Part shown: one piece after another, positions 7,462-16,145 of the stretch
How positions within the stretch are numbered: position 1 is the stretch's first letter
How the letters are laid out: the number at the start of each line of letters is the position of its first letter
Assembly: GCA_964407925.1 (NCBI GenBank)
Contig: CAYOXM010000003.1
Location: forward strand, 43,244-107,243
Reading direction: 5' to 3'
DNA length: 64,000 bases
DNA from: CAYOXM01 sp964407925
Lineage (GTDB): Bacteria; Patescibacteriota; Patescibacteriia; SG8-24
Translations under genes and position numbers: made by a program
The notes under the pieces: model-generated
Seen by the model: the letters and a program-made list of their open reading frames with translations, nothing else
Database searches by the model: none
Told to the model about the DNA's origin: nothing

Positions 7462-8286
7462 ATGCCCCTCATCGCGATGTTCACCTACCCGTTCGTGCAG
7501 CGCGCCTTCGCGGCGGGGCTCATGCTCGCCGTACTGCTGGCAGCGCTCGGCATTTTCGTCACGCTGAGGAAAATGGCGTTTTTCGGCGACGGCATCGCGC
7601 ACTCCTCGCTCGCCGGCATCGCCATCGCGTTGCTCCTCGGCCTCGCCCCGCTCCCCGTGGCGCTCCTCTGGGGGGTACTCGTCGCGCTGGCCATCTACGC
7701 GGTCGAACGGTCGACGCGCCTGCCCTCCGACACGCTCATCGGCATCTTTTTCACGGCGAGCATGGCGCTCGGCGTGGTGCTCATGAGCTTCACGAAGGGC
7801 TACCAGCCCGAACTCGTCACGTACCTTTTCGGGAGCATCCTCGGCGTGCGACAGGCCGACCTCGTGCTCATCGTCGCGGCCGCGGCGCCCACCCTCGCCT
7901 GGCTCATCGCCTCGTTCCGCGAACTCACCTACATGTCGCTCGCCGAGGAGAACGCGCGCGTCGCGGGCGTGCCCGTGTCGTTCCACACGCTCGCGCTGTA
8001 CGTCGCGCTCGCGGTCGCGACCGTCCTCGGCGTGAAGGTGCTCGGCATCGTGCTGGTGTCGGCGCTCCTGGTTCTGCCGCCCGCGACGAGCAGGATGCTC
8101 ACGACGTCGTTCCGCGGCTATCTCGCCGGTTCCGTCGCGCTCGCGGTCCTCATGACCGTCGTCGGCCTCGCCGCGTCGTTCCGGTACGACCTGCCGTCGG
8201 GCGCGACCATCATCCTGACCGGCGCCGCCGTCTTCTTCATCGCGGGCATCAGCACGCGCGTCGCCGGCGCGATGCGGCATCCCTGA
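7462..8286 (+). CDS. znuB: Zinc ABC transporter permease
   Basis: 274 residues with about eight hydrophobic segments, typical of the ABC-3 permease family. Opening MPLIAMFTYPFVQRAF matches the usual ZnuB/MntB start, so I prefer the ATG 2 bases after the znuC stop; an upstream in-frame ATG at 7444 would add six residues. Conserved blocks FFGDGIAHSSLAGIAI and LVLPPATSRML are present. Confidence 0.92.
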   Translation: MPLIAMFTYPFVQRAFAAGLMLAVLLAALGIFVTLRKMAFFGDGIAHSSLAGIAIALLLGLAPLPVALLWGVLVALAIYAVERSTRLPSDTLIGIFFTASMALGVVLMSFTKGYQPELVTYLFGSILGVRQADLVLIVAAAAPTLAWLIASFRELTYMSLAEENARVAGVPVSFHTLALYVALAVATVLGVKVLGIVLVSALLVLPPATSRMLTTSFRGYLAGSVALAVLMTVVGLAASFRYDLPSGATIILTGAAVFFIAGISTRVAGAMRHP

Positions 8287-8291
8287 ATCCT

Positions 8292-9125
8292 ATGAAAATC
8301 AGGAAAGTCAGCGGCGAAAGCGTCGAGTTCCGTCCCGCGAAAGTCCGCGAGACGCTCAAGCGCATCGGAGCGAAGCCGGAGACGGTCGATCACGTCATCG
8401 CGAACGTCACCAGGGCCATCACCGAAGGGATGACGACCCGCGACGTGTTCGCCATCGTGCGGCGCGAGCTCAAGAAGGAGGACCGATGCCTCGCCCACCG
8501 GTACAACCTGCGCAAGGGACTGCTGAAGCTCGGTCCCGCGGGATTCAAGTTCGAAAAATACGTCGCGGCGATACTGCAGGCCTACGAATACGAGACGTCG
8601 CTGCCGCAGGACGAGCTCGCCGGCCTGTGCGTCCGCCACGAGGTCGACGTGATCGCGAAATCGCCGAGCCGCGTGATCATGATCGAAGCGAAATTCAGGA
8701 ACCGCTTCGACGACACCGTCACGCTCAAGGACGCGATGGCGACATGGGCGCGACTCATCGACCTGCGCGAAGGGTCGAAGGCGGGCAAGAAGACGCCCTA
8801 CTTCGACGAGGCGTGGATCGTCACGAACGGCCGGTTTTCCGACCGCGCCCAGCAGTTCGGCGTCTGCAAGGGCATGCAGCTGATCGGCTGGAGCACGGAA
8901 GAGGCGTCGCTCGCCCGCATGGTCGACCATGCGGCGCTCTACCCCATCACGGTGATCGACGACGTGCGCCAGTGGGAGCTCGACGGCCTCGAAAAGAAGG
9001 GGTACGTCCTGTGCCGCGAAATCGCGGAGAAAAAACCGGACGCGCTCGCGAAGCAGACCGGCATGGCGCCGGACCGCGCGGCGAAAATCGTCGCCGACTG
9101 CAAGGAAATCGTGAACATCAGTTGA
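8292..9125 (+). CDS. ATP-cone domain fused to a restriction-endonuclease-like domain
   Basis: 277 residues. Residues 1-~85 form an ATP-cone (opening VRKVSGE-like, here IRKVSGESVEF) of the kind that binds ATP/dATP in ribonucleotide reductase and NrdR. Residues ~90-200 carry a PD-(D/E)xK nuclease core: HEVDVIA ... MIEAKF (D, E, K). A C-terminal segment (KKPDALAKQTGMAPDRAAKIV) looks helix-hairpin-helix-like. It begins 5 bases after znuB, so it is probably co-transcribed. A nucleotide-gated nuclease is a reasonable inference; its link to zinc uptake is unexplained. Confidence 0.75.
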   Translation: MKIRKVSGESVEFRPAKVRETLKRIGAKPETVDHVIANVTRAITEGMTTRDVFAIVRRELKKEDRCLAHRYNLRKGLLKLGPAGFKFEKYVAAILQAYEYETSLPQDELAGLCVRHEVDVIAKSPSRVIMIEAKFRNRFDDTVTLKDAMATWARLIDLREGSKAGKKTPYFDEAWIVTNGRFSDRAQQFGVCKGMQLIGWSTEEASLARMVDHAALYPITVIDDVRQWELDGLEKKGYVLCREIAEKKPDALAKQTGMAPDRAAKIVADCKEIVNIS

Positions 9126-9148
9126 CCGGGTTCGCGTGCGAAGATTAG

Positions 9149-9182
9149 AAAACGGCCCGCACTCGCGGGCCGTTTTCTTTTC
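9149..9182. terminator. Bidirectional terminator
   Basis: AACGGCCCGC / GCGGGCCGTT stem flanked by A- and T-runs; ends the zinc operon on plus and the surface-protein gene on minus. Confidence 0.9.
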
Positions 9183-9189
9183 CCGCCGT

Positions 9190-11655
9190 TTACTGCGCCT
9201 TTTCGCCCTGCCCCTTCATGCGCGACATGAAGCGCCAGCCGAAACCGAGCGCGACGAGCACGAGGAACGCCGTTCCGTACAGGTAGTACCGCGCCCAGCT
9301 CGAGATCGCCGCGTCGGGCCGGACGTCGACGTCGGGCCTCAGGAAGTCCTCTTCTGACGTCGCGGCGACGGCTCCCTTCACGAAGAACGCGAGCGGTTCG
9401 CTCTTCTTCGTGATCTTGCCGGTATCGTCCGTGACCGCGACATAGACCTCGTGCCTGCCGTCGACGACGCTGTCGGCGAGGTCGTACGCGAAGTTGCCGT
9501 TGCCGTCGGTCGTCGTCGTGAGCACCATCGGCACGTAGCTGTAGACGTACAGCAGGACCGTGGTATCCGGGGTCGCCTTGCCCTTGAGGACGTTGCTCGG
9601 CTTCGGGGACGAATCCGCCTTATTGGCGACATCTTTGTTGTCGTCATTGACTTGGCGATACCCCACGGGCGCAGGGCTGTTCGCGTCCTGACCGTCGCCA
9701 TAGCAATACCCGTCACGGCAGAAGGGGTATTCGGCCGGACAATCCTTTTCAGACCGACACCGGATGATCTCGCGGTCGGTCGCGACCGGACCGGACGCGA
9801 GCGTCAAGCCGAACGATGCGTCAATTTCGCCCGCCCCGCGCGGCTGGCCGATGGCGTTGCCGAGGATGAAGGCCCTGTCTACGGACGCGAGCGAATCGAG
9901 CATGGCGGCGAACTGCGGCTGCGTCGGCTTGTCGCCCTTTTCAAAGAAGGCCTTGAGCGCGTCCCGGACCTGTTCGCCGTCGGGCGTCCCGTCGCCGTCG
10001 GTATCGGCCTTGTTCGGGTCCGTGCCGAGCCGTTTCTCGACGTCGTCTGGCAGCCCGTCCTTGTCGGCATCGAACACGATGACTCCGGGCGCGGTCTCCT
10101 GCCCCTCCTCCTTCGAGGACGGCCACCACTTGACCTCGTCTTTCTTCTCGACACGAACCGCGACGAGAAGCGGCGCGGCGTCGCCGAGTTCCGCGAACGC
10201 GTCGCCGACCTTCTTGGTCGTGATGATCTCATCGACCTTCTTCTTGTCTTCGGCGGGAAGGTAACCGAACGTCGCGCGCGCCTTCACCGCGTCGCACGCT
10301 TCGGGCGTCAGTCCCTCGCAGCCGGGGAAGACGCCTCCTGCCTTGTCGCTCAGGTATTTCTCGCACGCCTCTTTCGTCGTGATGCCGGCGCGCGTGCAGG
10401 CATCGTCGGCATATTTCGCCTCGAGCCAAGAGGCGCAGCGCTCGGGAAGGATGCCCGCCGCAGCGCACTCGGCATTAAGCGCGCTCGCGGGAACCGCAAC
10501 CGAGCCCATGAGCCCGAATCCGCCGTTGACGCCTTCCGTATCCTTCTCGAAATCCGCGGCAGCCGCCGGCGGGGCAGGCGGTGACGTGCCGTCAGTGTCG
10601 TCATCCGTGTCCTCCGCGACCCCCGCGAGCTTCTCGGCCGGTTCGCGAGAATGCTGGAGTTCCTGGGCGTCCGCCAAGAGATCGGGCGGAGGAACGCACT
10701 CCTCCAGCTGGGCCGGCGCGGGCGTCTGGACCGTCGGGCAATCGTCGACGAGCGTGCATTTCCGTTCCCGCATGCCGCCCCGACCGCACTCGCCCCATTC
10801 GGCGCACGTCCATTTGTCGGCAGTGCACGCGACGCACGTCCGCGTCACCGCGGGCTTGGCCGTCGTGACCCCGGCGCAGTCGCTTTTCAGCGTGCACGTC
10901 CGCGACTGGGAGCCTCCGCGGCACTCGCCCCAATCCACGCATGACCACAAGTCCTCCTTGCATGCCGTCTGCGGCGTGCTGCACGAGCGGGTCTCGGGCG
11001 GCCTGGGATCGTCGAAACCCGGACAATCGACGGTGAGCGTGCAGGCGCGCGCCTGCTTGCCCTCGACGGAACAGGCGCCCCACTCGCCGCAGCTCCAGGT
11101 GTCCTTGTCGCATGCCGGAACGCACGCCCGCGATTCGGAGGGTTTGGGCGTTTCGACGCCGGCGCAATCGGACCGCATCGTGCACGTACGTGACTGCGCG
11201 TAGTTGCCTGCCGCATCCTTCAGACAAATTGCCCAGTCGCCGCACGCCCAGTCGTCCGCGGTGCAGGCCGCGGCCTTGGTCGTGAACTGCCGGACGTCGG
11301 ACTGCGTCGTGAGCCCGCTGGCGGTTGAGCGGACCTGATAAAAATAGGTGGTTCCCGGCTCAAGGCCCCACAACGTCATGGCATGGCTGATCTCGGTGGT
11401 CTCGGTCTCCTCGATGGGGACGATTTTCTTGAATTCCTGGCCGAGCGACGCGGTCTTGCCGAAATTGACGACCGACGTGCTCTCGACGTTCGTCTGCCAC
11501 CTGACGACGGCCGACGTGTCCGTCGTCTCCGCCTCGGCAACCGTCGGGCCGGAAACGATCTGGGGCGCGACCTGCGCGAACGCCGAAAACGCCGTCAGCC
11601 CGACGACTGCGGCGAGCGCGGCGACGATGCGCTTCGTGATGCGGAACGAGGTCAT
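9190..11655 (-). CDS. Large modular secreted/surface protein
   Basis: 821 residues. Signal peptide at 1-~28 (LAAVVGLTAFSAFA). Then a fibronectin type III-like domain (to ~125), five Cys-rich modules of the form W.CG.W..C...RTC (~130-325) resembling thrombospondin type 1 repeats, a Pro/Ala linker, a helical region, a calcium-type repeat (DADKDGLPDDVEKRLGTDP, DTDGDGTPDGEQV), an Ig-like domain (NVLKGKATPDTTVLLYVYS), and a C-terminal membrane segment (YLYGTAFLVLVALGFGWRF) with basic tail. Likely an envelope-anchored adhesin or scaffold. Overlaps the preceding DUF1059 gene by ATGA. Confidence 0.8.
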   Translation of the reverse strand: MTSFRITKRIVAALAAVVGLTAFSAFAQVAPQIVSGPTVAEAETTDTSAVVRWQTNVESTSVVNFGKTASLGQEFKKIVPIEETETTEISHAMTLWGLEPGTTYFYQVRSTASGLTTQSDVRQFTTKAAACTADDWACGDWAICLKDAAGNYAQSRTCTMRSDCAGVETPKPSESRACVPACDKDTWSCGEWGACSVEGKQARACTLTVDCPGFDDPRPPETRSCSTPQTACKEDLWSCVDWGECRGGSQSRTCTLKSDCAGVTTAKPAVTRTCVACTADKWTCAEWGECGRGGMRERKCTLVDDCPTVQTPAPAQLEECVPPPDLLADAQELQHSREPAEKLAGVAEDTDDDTDGTSPPAPPAAAADFEKDTEGVNGGFGLMGSVAVPASALNAECAAAGILPERCASWLEAKYADDACTRAGITTKEACEKYLSDKAGGVFPGCEGLTPEACDAVKARATFGYLPAEDKKKVDEIITTKKVGDAFAELGDAAPLLVAVRVEKKDEVKWWPSSKEEGQETAPGVIVFDADKDGLPDDVEKRLGTDPNKADTDGDGTPDGEQVRDALKAFFEKGDKPTQPQFAAMLDSLASVDRAFILGNAIGQPRGAGEIDASFGLTLASGPVATDREIIRCRSEKDCPAEYPFCRDGYCYGDGQDANSPAPVGYRQVNDDNKDVANKADSSPKPSNVLKGKATPDTTVLLYVYSYVPMVLTTTTDGNGNFAYDLADSVVDGRHEVYVAVTDDTGKITKKSEPLAFFVKGAVAATSEEDFLRPDVDVRPDAAISSWARYYLYGTAFLVLVALGFGWRFMSRMKGQGEKAQ

Positions 11656-11834
11656 ACTTCCCGCGTTTTTTCCTCCGCGATGCGGCGTACCTCGGGAGAC
11701 TCCACTTGGTCCTTAGTCTGGCCATGCGACGCCATGCCGTGCTTCTTCGCCATTTCCAGCACTTCGTCGACGGTTTCGCCGCGGAACTCGGCCGGGCAGT
11801 CAAGGCCGAAATCCTTGCACATGAGCAGTTTCAT
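11652..11834 (-). CDS. DUF1059 small protein
   Basis: 60 residues starting MKLLMCKDFGLDCPAEF, then GETVDEVLEMAKKHGMASHG: the KxxxCKDxGxDC pattern and HxxxxHG tail of the DUF1059 family, whose function is not established. The ATG was chosen to match the family N-terminus. Its stop overlaps the ATG of the large surface protein (ATGA), so the two are coupled. Confidence 0.8.
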   Translation of the reverse strand: MKLLMCKDFGLDCPAEFRGETVDEVLEMAKKHGMASHGQTKDQVESPEVRRIAEEKTREV

Positions 11835-11895
11835 ACGTTGTCCCTGCGAATAATGAATCTTGCGGAAGTATAGCGTCTTTTCCCCCGTACCTCCA

Positions 11896-12471
11896 CTACG
11901 CGGCGCCAAGCGCGCTGCGGATGAATTCCACGCCGATGGCCACGATGATGAGCCCCATGACCTTGGCGAAAGCGAGCGCGCCCTTGTCGCCGAGCAGCCG
12001 CAGCACGAGATACGCGTAACGGAACAGCAGGCGCGTGACGATCAGGTTCGCGACGATGCCGGCAAGCGTCAGGACGTACCCGTACTCTTTCGCAAGAATG
12101 ACCGCCGACGTGATCATTCCCGGACCGGCGATGAGCGGCGTCGCGAGCGGAACGACGCTGATGTCGGCTCCGGCGCCGGGCGAAGCGTCATGCTCCTTGC
12201 CGAACAGGATCTGCAGGCCGAGGATGGCGAGGATGAGACCGCCCGCGATGCGGAAACTCTCGATGGAAATCTGGAAGGCGTGGAGGATCGCGGAACCGAG
12301 GAACACGAACACCACCAGGATGACGCCGGCGCGGACGACCGCCGCGGTCGCGAGCGACTGCTGGGTCTTGCGGTCCATCTTGCCGGTCAGCGACAAGAAC
12401 ATCGGCACGTTGCCGACGGGGTCCATGACGCCGAAAATGGCGAAAAATACCTGTGCGAAGGCGAGTCCCAT
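11896..12471 (-). CDS. MarC-family integral membrane protein
   Basis: 191 residues, about six transmembrane helices. Family blocks are FAIFGVMDPVGNVPMFL, FRIAGGLILAILGLQI and VPLATPLIAGPGMITSAVI. The substrate of MarC proteins is unknown. A TATGCT -10 (12485-12480) is 8 bases before the ATG, implying a leaderless mRNA divergent from the serine protease gene. Confidence 0.9.
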   Translation of the reverse strand: MGLAFAQVFFAIFGVMDPVGNVPMFLSLTGKMDRKTQQSLATAAVVRAGVILVVFVFLGSAILHAFQISIESFRIAGGLILAILGLQILFGKEHDASPGAGADISVVPLATPLIAGPGMITSAVILAKEYGYVLTLAGIVANLIVTRLLFRYAYLVLRLLGDKGALAFAKVMGLIIVAIGVEFIRSALGAA

Positions 12472-12502
12472 ACGTGCTCAGCATACCATATTTGCCGCAT
12501 AT

Positions 12503-12530
12503 TTGACGCGTTTTCGCCCCCTGTTATAGT
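12503..12530 (+). promoter_or_regulatory. Promoter of the trypsin-like lipoprotein
   Basis: TTGACG (12503-12508), 16-bp spacer, TATAGT (12525-12530). It is back to back with the marC -10 box. Confidence 0.75.
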
Positions 12531-12599
12531 GCTCGGGTGTTCATTTCAATCGTCGGACCTTCTTTTTAAGGTTCCGCCGAGAAGGAAAAGGCATCTCTC

Positions 12600-13523
12600 A
12601 TGATTCACCGGACCGCACGGAGCCTCCCGATCCTCCTTTCCGTCCTGGCGTTCGGCTGCGCGGGTCCGATGACTCCGCGCACGGCCCTCGCCGACACGAC
12701 CGCCTCGCACGGCGCGTCGATCACCGACCTCGAGACGAGGTTCAGGAGCGCCACGGCGCTGCTGTACGCGCAGACCGACGACGGCGGCTTCAAGATGATG
12801 TGCACCGCCACGGCGTTCGAGAAGAAAGGTAAGATGACCCGCTTCGTCACCGCCGCGCACTGCGTGGCGTCCGACGACACGCAGCACGACCGCGTGGACG
12901 TCGAGAAGACGAACTGGTTCATCACCTTCGACGAGCCGCACAACAAGAACATGATGGAAGCGCAGGTCGTCGCGGCCGGCTACCAGCATCGCGGCGACGA
13001 CTTCGCGGTCGTCGAAGTGGAACTCGCGAAGGACGTGCCGCTCATGCCGCTCGCGGCGAACGACCCGTCGCTCGGCGAGAACATCTCCAACTTCGCGTCC
13101 CCCCTCGGCCTCGGCAAGCAGCTGTTCCGCGGGCACGTGAGCATGGAGGCGCTCGACCGGCCGGTCATCTCCGGCGACATCAACTGGAAGGGCGCGACGC
13201 TCCTCCAGATGAGTTCCGGTCCCGGTTCGTCCGGATCGTCGATCGTGAGCCAGAACCAGCAGGGCATCGTCGCCTTCCTGGTCGGCAACATCACGTTCCG
13301 CGGTTCGCCGAACATCGTGGCCATCCCGGTCGGCAAGTTCAAGAAGTTCTGGTCCGAAGTCCAAGTCGGCAAGTACAAGTGGTACAAGGCCGACGACGAG
13401 ACCGCGTCCGCCGAAGCCAAGTCCGGCAAGGGCAAGGGCGTGAAGAAACTCTGGGAGCGGATCCACGTGAACGGCATCACGTACAAGCTCGAGGGCGACG
13501 AGGAGTCGTCCGAGGCGAAGTGA
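12600..13523 (+). CDS. Trypsin-like serine protease lipoprotein
   Basis: 307 residues. The lipobox LAFGC (Cys20) predicts lipid anchoring outside the membrane. The catalytic triad is readable: His87 in TAAHCV, Asp134 in GDDFAVV, Ser211 in GPGSSGSS. No PDZ domain follows; the last ~60 residues are a Lys/Glu-rich extension. GAGAAGGAAAAGG provides the ribosome site. Substrate unknown. Confidence 0.85.
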   Translation: MIHRTARSLPILLSVLAFGCAGPMTPRTALADTTASHGASITDLETRFRSATALLYAQTDDGGFKMMCTATAFEKKGKMTRFVTAAHCVASDDTQHDRVDVEKTNWFITFDEPHNKNMMEAQVVAAGYQHRGDDFAVVEVELAKDVPLMPLAANDPSLGENISNFASPLGLGKQLFRGHVSMEALDRPVISGDINWKGATLLQMSSGPGSSGSSIVSQNQQGIVAFLVGNITFRGSPNIVAIPVGKFKKFWSEVQVGKYKWYKADDETASAEAKSGKGKGVKKLWERIHVNGITYKLEGDEESSEAK

Positions 13524-13531
13524 TGCGCATC

Positions 13532-13558
13532 CCCCTCGCCGAAGGCGAGGGGTTTTTT
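13532..13558 (+). terminator. Terminator
   Basis: CCCCTCGCC-GAA-GGCGAGGGG followed by TTTTTT, after the serine protease gene. Confidence 0.92.
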
Positions 13559-13634
13559 CCGCCTTCGGGCGGAACCCCGCCCTTCTTTGAAGAAACGTCA
13601 GTGTGGCGGGGCTTCCAGCGAAAGGAGCGGCGTC

Positions 13635-13976
13635 ATGCGCCTGACCGTTTCGAAAGTTCCCGCCGAGGGAATCCTCATCACGCGGTGGCGGCGCGGCGCG
13701 TGCGTCGGCCGCGCGTACCTCTACCTCATGCGGAACAAGCTGCACGACGAACCGTTCGGCTTCATGGAAGACGTGTTCGTCGACGAATCCTGTCGCGGCA
13801 AGGGCGTCGGCGAGGCGCTCGTGAAACGCGTCATTGCCGAGGCGAAGAAGCGCGGCTGCTACAAGCTCGTCGCGACGAGCAGGCACGAACGTCCCCGCGT
13901 CCACGACCTGTACCTGAAACTCGGTTTCAAGGAACGCGGCAAGGAATTCCGCGTCGATTTCGAAAAGACCCCTTGA
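13635..13976 (+). CDS. GNAT-family N-acetyltransferase
   Basis: 113 residues. Acetyl-CoA binding motif A is SCRGKGVGEALVKRVIAEAKKRG (the R/QxxGxG/A signature, here RGKGVG), preceded by the MEDVFVDES strand and followed by HDLYLKLGFKERG. The start is set by AAAGGAGCGGCGTC before the ATG. Substrate not deducible. Confidence 0.88.
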   Translation: MRLTVSKVPAEGILITRWRRGACVGRAYLYLMRNKLHDEPFGFMEDVFVDESCRGKGVGEALVKRVIAEAKKRGCYKLVATSRHERPRVHDLYLKLGFKERGKEFRVDFEKTP

Positions 13977-13991
13977 GCGGGGTCTTTTTTC
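13967..13991 (+). terminator. Terminator overlapping the GNAT stop codon
   Basis: GACCCC (13967-13972) and GGGGTC (13979-13984) with a T-run; the TGA stop lies in the loop. Confidence 0.85.
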
Positions 13992-14612
13992 CTAAAGGGA
14001 GTGTCCCATCCGTTTCTTTTTCACGTCGAGATATTTCCGATTGTACCGGTTCGGCCGCGTCCGAACGGGGATGACGCCGGTAACGGCGACACCCTCGGCC
14101 TCGAGCCCCTTCTTCTTGAGCGGGTTGTTGGTCATGAGGCGGATCGACGCGACGCCGAGCTTCCGCAACACGGCGGCGGCCGGACAATATTCGCGCGAAT
14201 CCTGAGGAAGGCCGAGCTTGGCGTTCGCCTCGACGGTATCGAGGCCGTGATCCTGCAGGTGGTAGGCGCGGATCTTGTTGAAGATGCCGATGCCGCGCCC
14301 CTCCTGACGGAGATAGATGATAGCGCCCTTCTTCCGCTTGGCGACGTAACGCATGGCGAGTTTCAGCTGGCCGTCGCAGTCGCACTTGAGCGAATCGAAC
14401 ACCTCGCTCGTCATGCATTCGGATTGGACGCGCACCGGCAGGTCACGCGCGCCCGCGACGTCGCCCATCACGAAAACGAGATGGGTGTTTCCGGCCTTGC
14501 GGTCGGCGGCGTCATAAAACGCGATCGCCTTCCACATGCCGTGCGGCGTCGGGATGTTCGCCGGCTCCGTGCAGACGAGCCGTGCTGACTTGCGGTGACG
14601 TTTCACGGGCAT
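13992..14612 (-). CDS. ribA: GTP cyclohydrolase II
   Basis: Opens GTP to the pyrimidine precursor of riboflavin. 206 residues, the size of stand-alone RibA. Zinc site SECMTSEVFDSLKCDCDGQ (three Cys), catalytic/GTP region RQEGRGIGIFNKIRAY, and C-terminal MTNNPLKKKGLEAEGV are all characteristic. No other riboflavin gene is in the window and no FMN riboswitch is visible upstream. Start chosen at MPVKRHRKSA to match the family length. Confidence 0.93.
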   Translation of the reverse strand: MPVKRHRKSARLVCTEPANIPTPHGMWKAIAFYDAADRKAGNTHLVFVMGDVAGARDLPVRVQSECMTSEVFDSLKCDCDGQLKLAMRYVAKRKKGAIIYLRQEGRGIGIFNKIRAYHLQDHGLDTVEANAKLGLPQDSREYCPAAAVLRKLGVASIRLMTNNPLKKKGLEAEGVAVTGVIPVRTRPNRYNRKYLDVKKKRMGHSL

Positions 14613-14724
14613 GAGCGCATCGTACCACCGCCGCCCGCGACGGAGAAGCACGGTTGACACTGAGCGAAAAACATGGCAAGCTGTCCGGTCGTTCCTTGTC
14701 TGCAACCGCAACCGCGGAGGGGTC

Positions 14725-15219
14725 ATGAGCGCCTTCATCGTCATTCTCGGCACGATCGCCTATCTTCAGGCGGGGTACTTCCTGGGACGCATCGGCTGGT
14801 CCGTCTGGAAACGGCGGGACAACCTGTCGTTCCGCTCGTACCTGTTCTTCCCCTCGAGCCATCTCCGCCGACGCGTCGGAGCGGGAACGATGTCGCTCTT
14901 CCAAGGGGTCAACCCTGAGGAAGGCGCGTATCGGGCGGCGATGCTGCTCTTCTGGCCCGTCGCTGCCGTTCTCAGCCTCGCCGTCGTCGCCGTGACGCTG
15001 CCGGGCTGGATGGCGTCGCGGCCCGAACGGATCCGCGCGGCGAACGTGCGGAAGCTCCACCTCCTCGAGACGCAGAACCGCGCGCTCGACGCGTACATCC
15101 GCCGCCTCGAAACGGGTGACGTGACCACGCACGCCGCGCCGGTCACCCGGATCGTCGAAATCAGCGACGACGAGGGCGAGGAGGAAGAAACGGCTGCCGC
15201 CCGGCGCACCGCCGGCTGA
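14725..15219 (+). CDS. Membrane protein of unknown function
   Basis: 164 residues. Two hydrophobic segments (about 2-22 and 72-95) flank a basic, aromatic cytoplasmic stretch (WKRRDNLSFRSYLFFPSSH); the tail is a helix followed by an acidic EDDEGEEEE-type end. GGAGGGGTC precedes the ATG and TTGACA sits at 14654-14659 with a weak -10. No family recognised. Confidence 0.65.
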   Translation: MSAFIVILGTIAYLQAGYFLGRIGWSVWKRRDNLSFRSYLFFPSSHLRRRVGAGTMSLFQGVNPEEGAYRAAMLLFWPVAAVLSLAVVAVTLPGWMASRPERIRAANVRKLHLLETQNRALDAYIRRLETGDVTTHAAPVTRIVEISDDEGEEEETAAARRTAG

Positions 15220-15242
15220 CCGCCCTCTCGGGCGGTTTTTTC
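15219..15242 (+). terminator. Terminator
   Basis: CCGCCC-TCTC-GGGCGG followed by TTTTTT. Confidence 0.88.
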
Positions 15243-15250
15243 ATTGCCGG

Positions 15251-15279
15251 TTGACGCGAAACCCGACGGCGCATACGCT
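15251..15279 (+). promoter_or_regulatory. Promoter of the hydroxylase-like gene
   Basis: TTGACG (15251-15256), 17-bp spacer, TACGCT (15274-15279); the -10 is identical to that of the threonine operon. Confidence 0.75.
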
Positions 15280-15325
15280 CGAAGCAGTACCGTCCTTTCT
15301 TCATTTTTCCCAAAGGAGGCCGTCG

Positions 15326-16036
15326 ATGGATGCCGATGACCGCTCGTCCGTGGAATCCTTCCGCGCGGCGAGGATAGCCGCGCTCCCCCGCTGGTACTCG
15401 CCGCTGGCGCATCTTGCGGGAACGCTGTCCGTCGGCGTTCTCGCGCTCGGCCTGGCGCTCTGGGTCATCAAGGATCCGTGCTGGCAGGACTTCCTGATCG
15501 TCCCAGCAATGCTCGTCTTCGCGAACTTCTTCGAGTGGTGGGCGCACAAGAACGTGTTGCACCGCCCGCGGAGATTCTTCCGCGACCTGTACGAGCAGCA
15601 CACGCCCCTCCACCATCGCACCTACCGGTGGGAGGACATGGCGATTCGCGACCGTCGCGAGCTGCGCTTCGTGCTGATGCCCGCGTCTGGCGTGCTCGGC
15701 ATCGTGCTCACGGCGACGCCCGTCGCCGTGGCGATCGGCCTCGCGCTCGGCACGAACGTCGGCTGCATCGCGCTCATGGCGATGGCGTCCTACGTCATCC
15801 TCTACGAGCTCACGCACCTCACCTACCACCTGCCGGCGGAACACCCGCTCCACCGCCTGCCGTTCGTTGCGAGGCTCGCGGAGCATCACGCCCGCCACCA
15901 CGACCCGGCGATGATGGCGAAGTGGAACTTCAACGTGAGCTTCCCTCTCGCGGACTTCGTCCTTCGGACCTGCGCCCCGAAGGCTCTCGTCGAGGAACGC
16001 CGCGCCGCAATCGCCGCGCGCCGCAAGAACCGCTGA
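15326..16036 (+). CDS. Fatty-acid hydroxylase / sterol desaturase superfamily membrane protein
   Basis: 236 residues with about four transmembrane segments. The di-iron histidine clusters are present: HKNVLH, HTPLHH, HLTYH and HHARHH. This set defines the membrane-bound di-iron hydroxylases acting on lipid chains. CAAAGGAGG lies just before the ATG. The substrate is unknown; membrane lipid modification is inferred. Confidence 0.82.
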   Translation: MDADDRSSVESFRAARIAALPRWYSPLAHLAGTLSVGVLALGLALWVIKDPCWQDFLIVPAMLVFANFFEWWAHKNVLHRPRRFFRDLYEQHTPLHHRTYRWEDMAIRDRRELRFVLMPASGVLGIVLTATPVAVAIGLALGTNVGCIALMAMASYVILYELTHLTYHLPAEHPLHRLPFVARLAEHHARHHDPAMMAKWNFNVSFPLADFVLRTCAPKALVEERRAAIAARRKNR

Positions 16037-16042
16037 AAACGA

Positions 16043-16073
16043 AAACCGCCCCTTTTCGGGGGGCGGCATTTTT
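16043..16073 (+). terminator. Terminator
   Basis: CCGCCCC/GGGGCGG stem with TTTTTT shortly after. Confidence 0.85.
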
Positions 16074-16145
16074 TATCGCTAGATCCCGCGTCGGCCGTCG
16101 CCGCGCGACGCCCGCACGGGATGATCCGCGCAAAAGTATTGCGGA

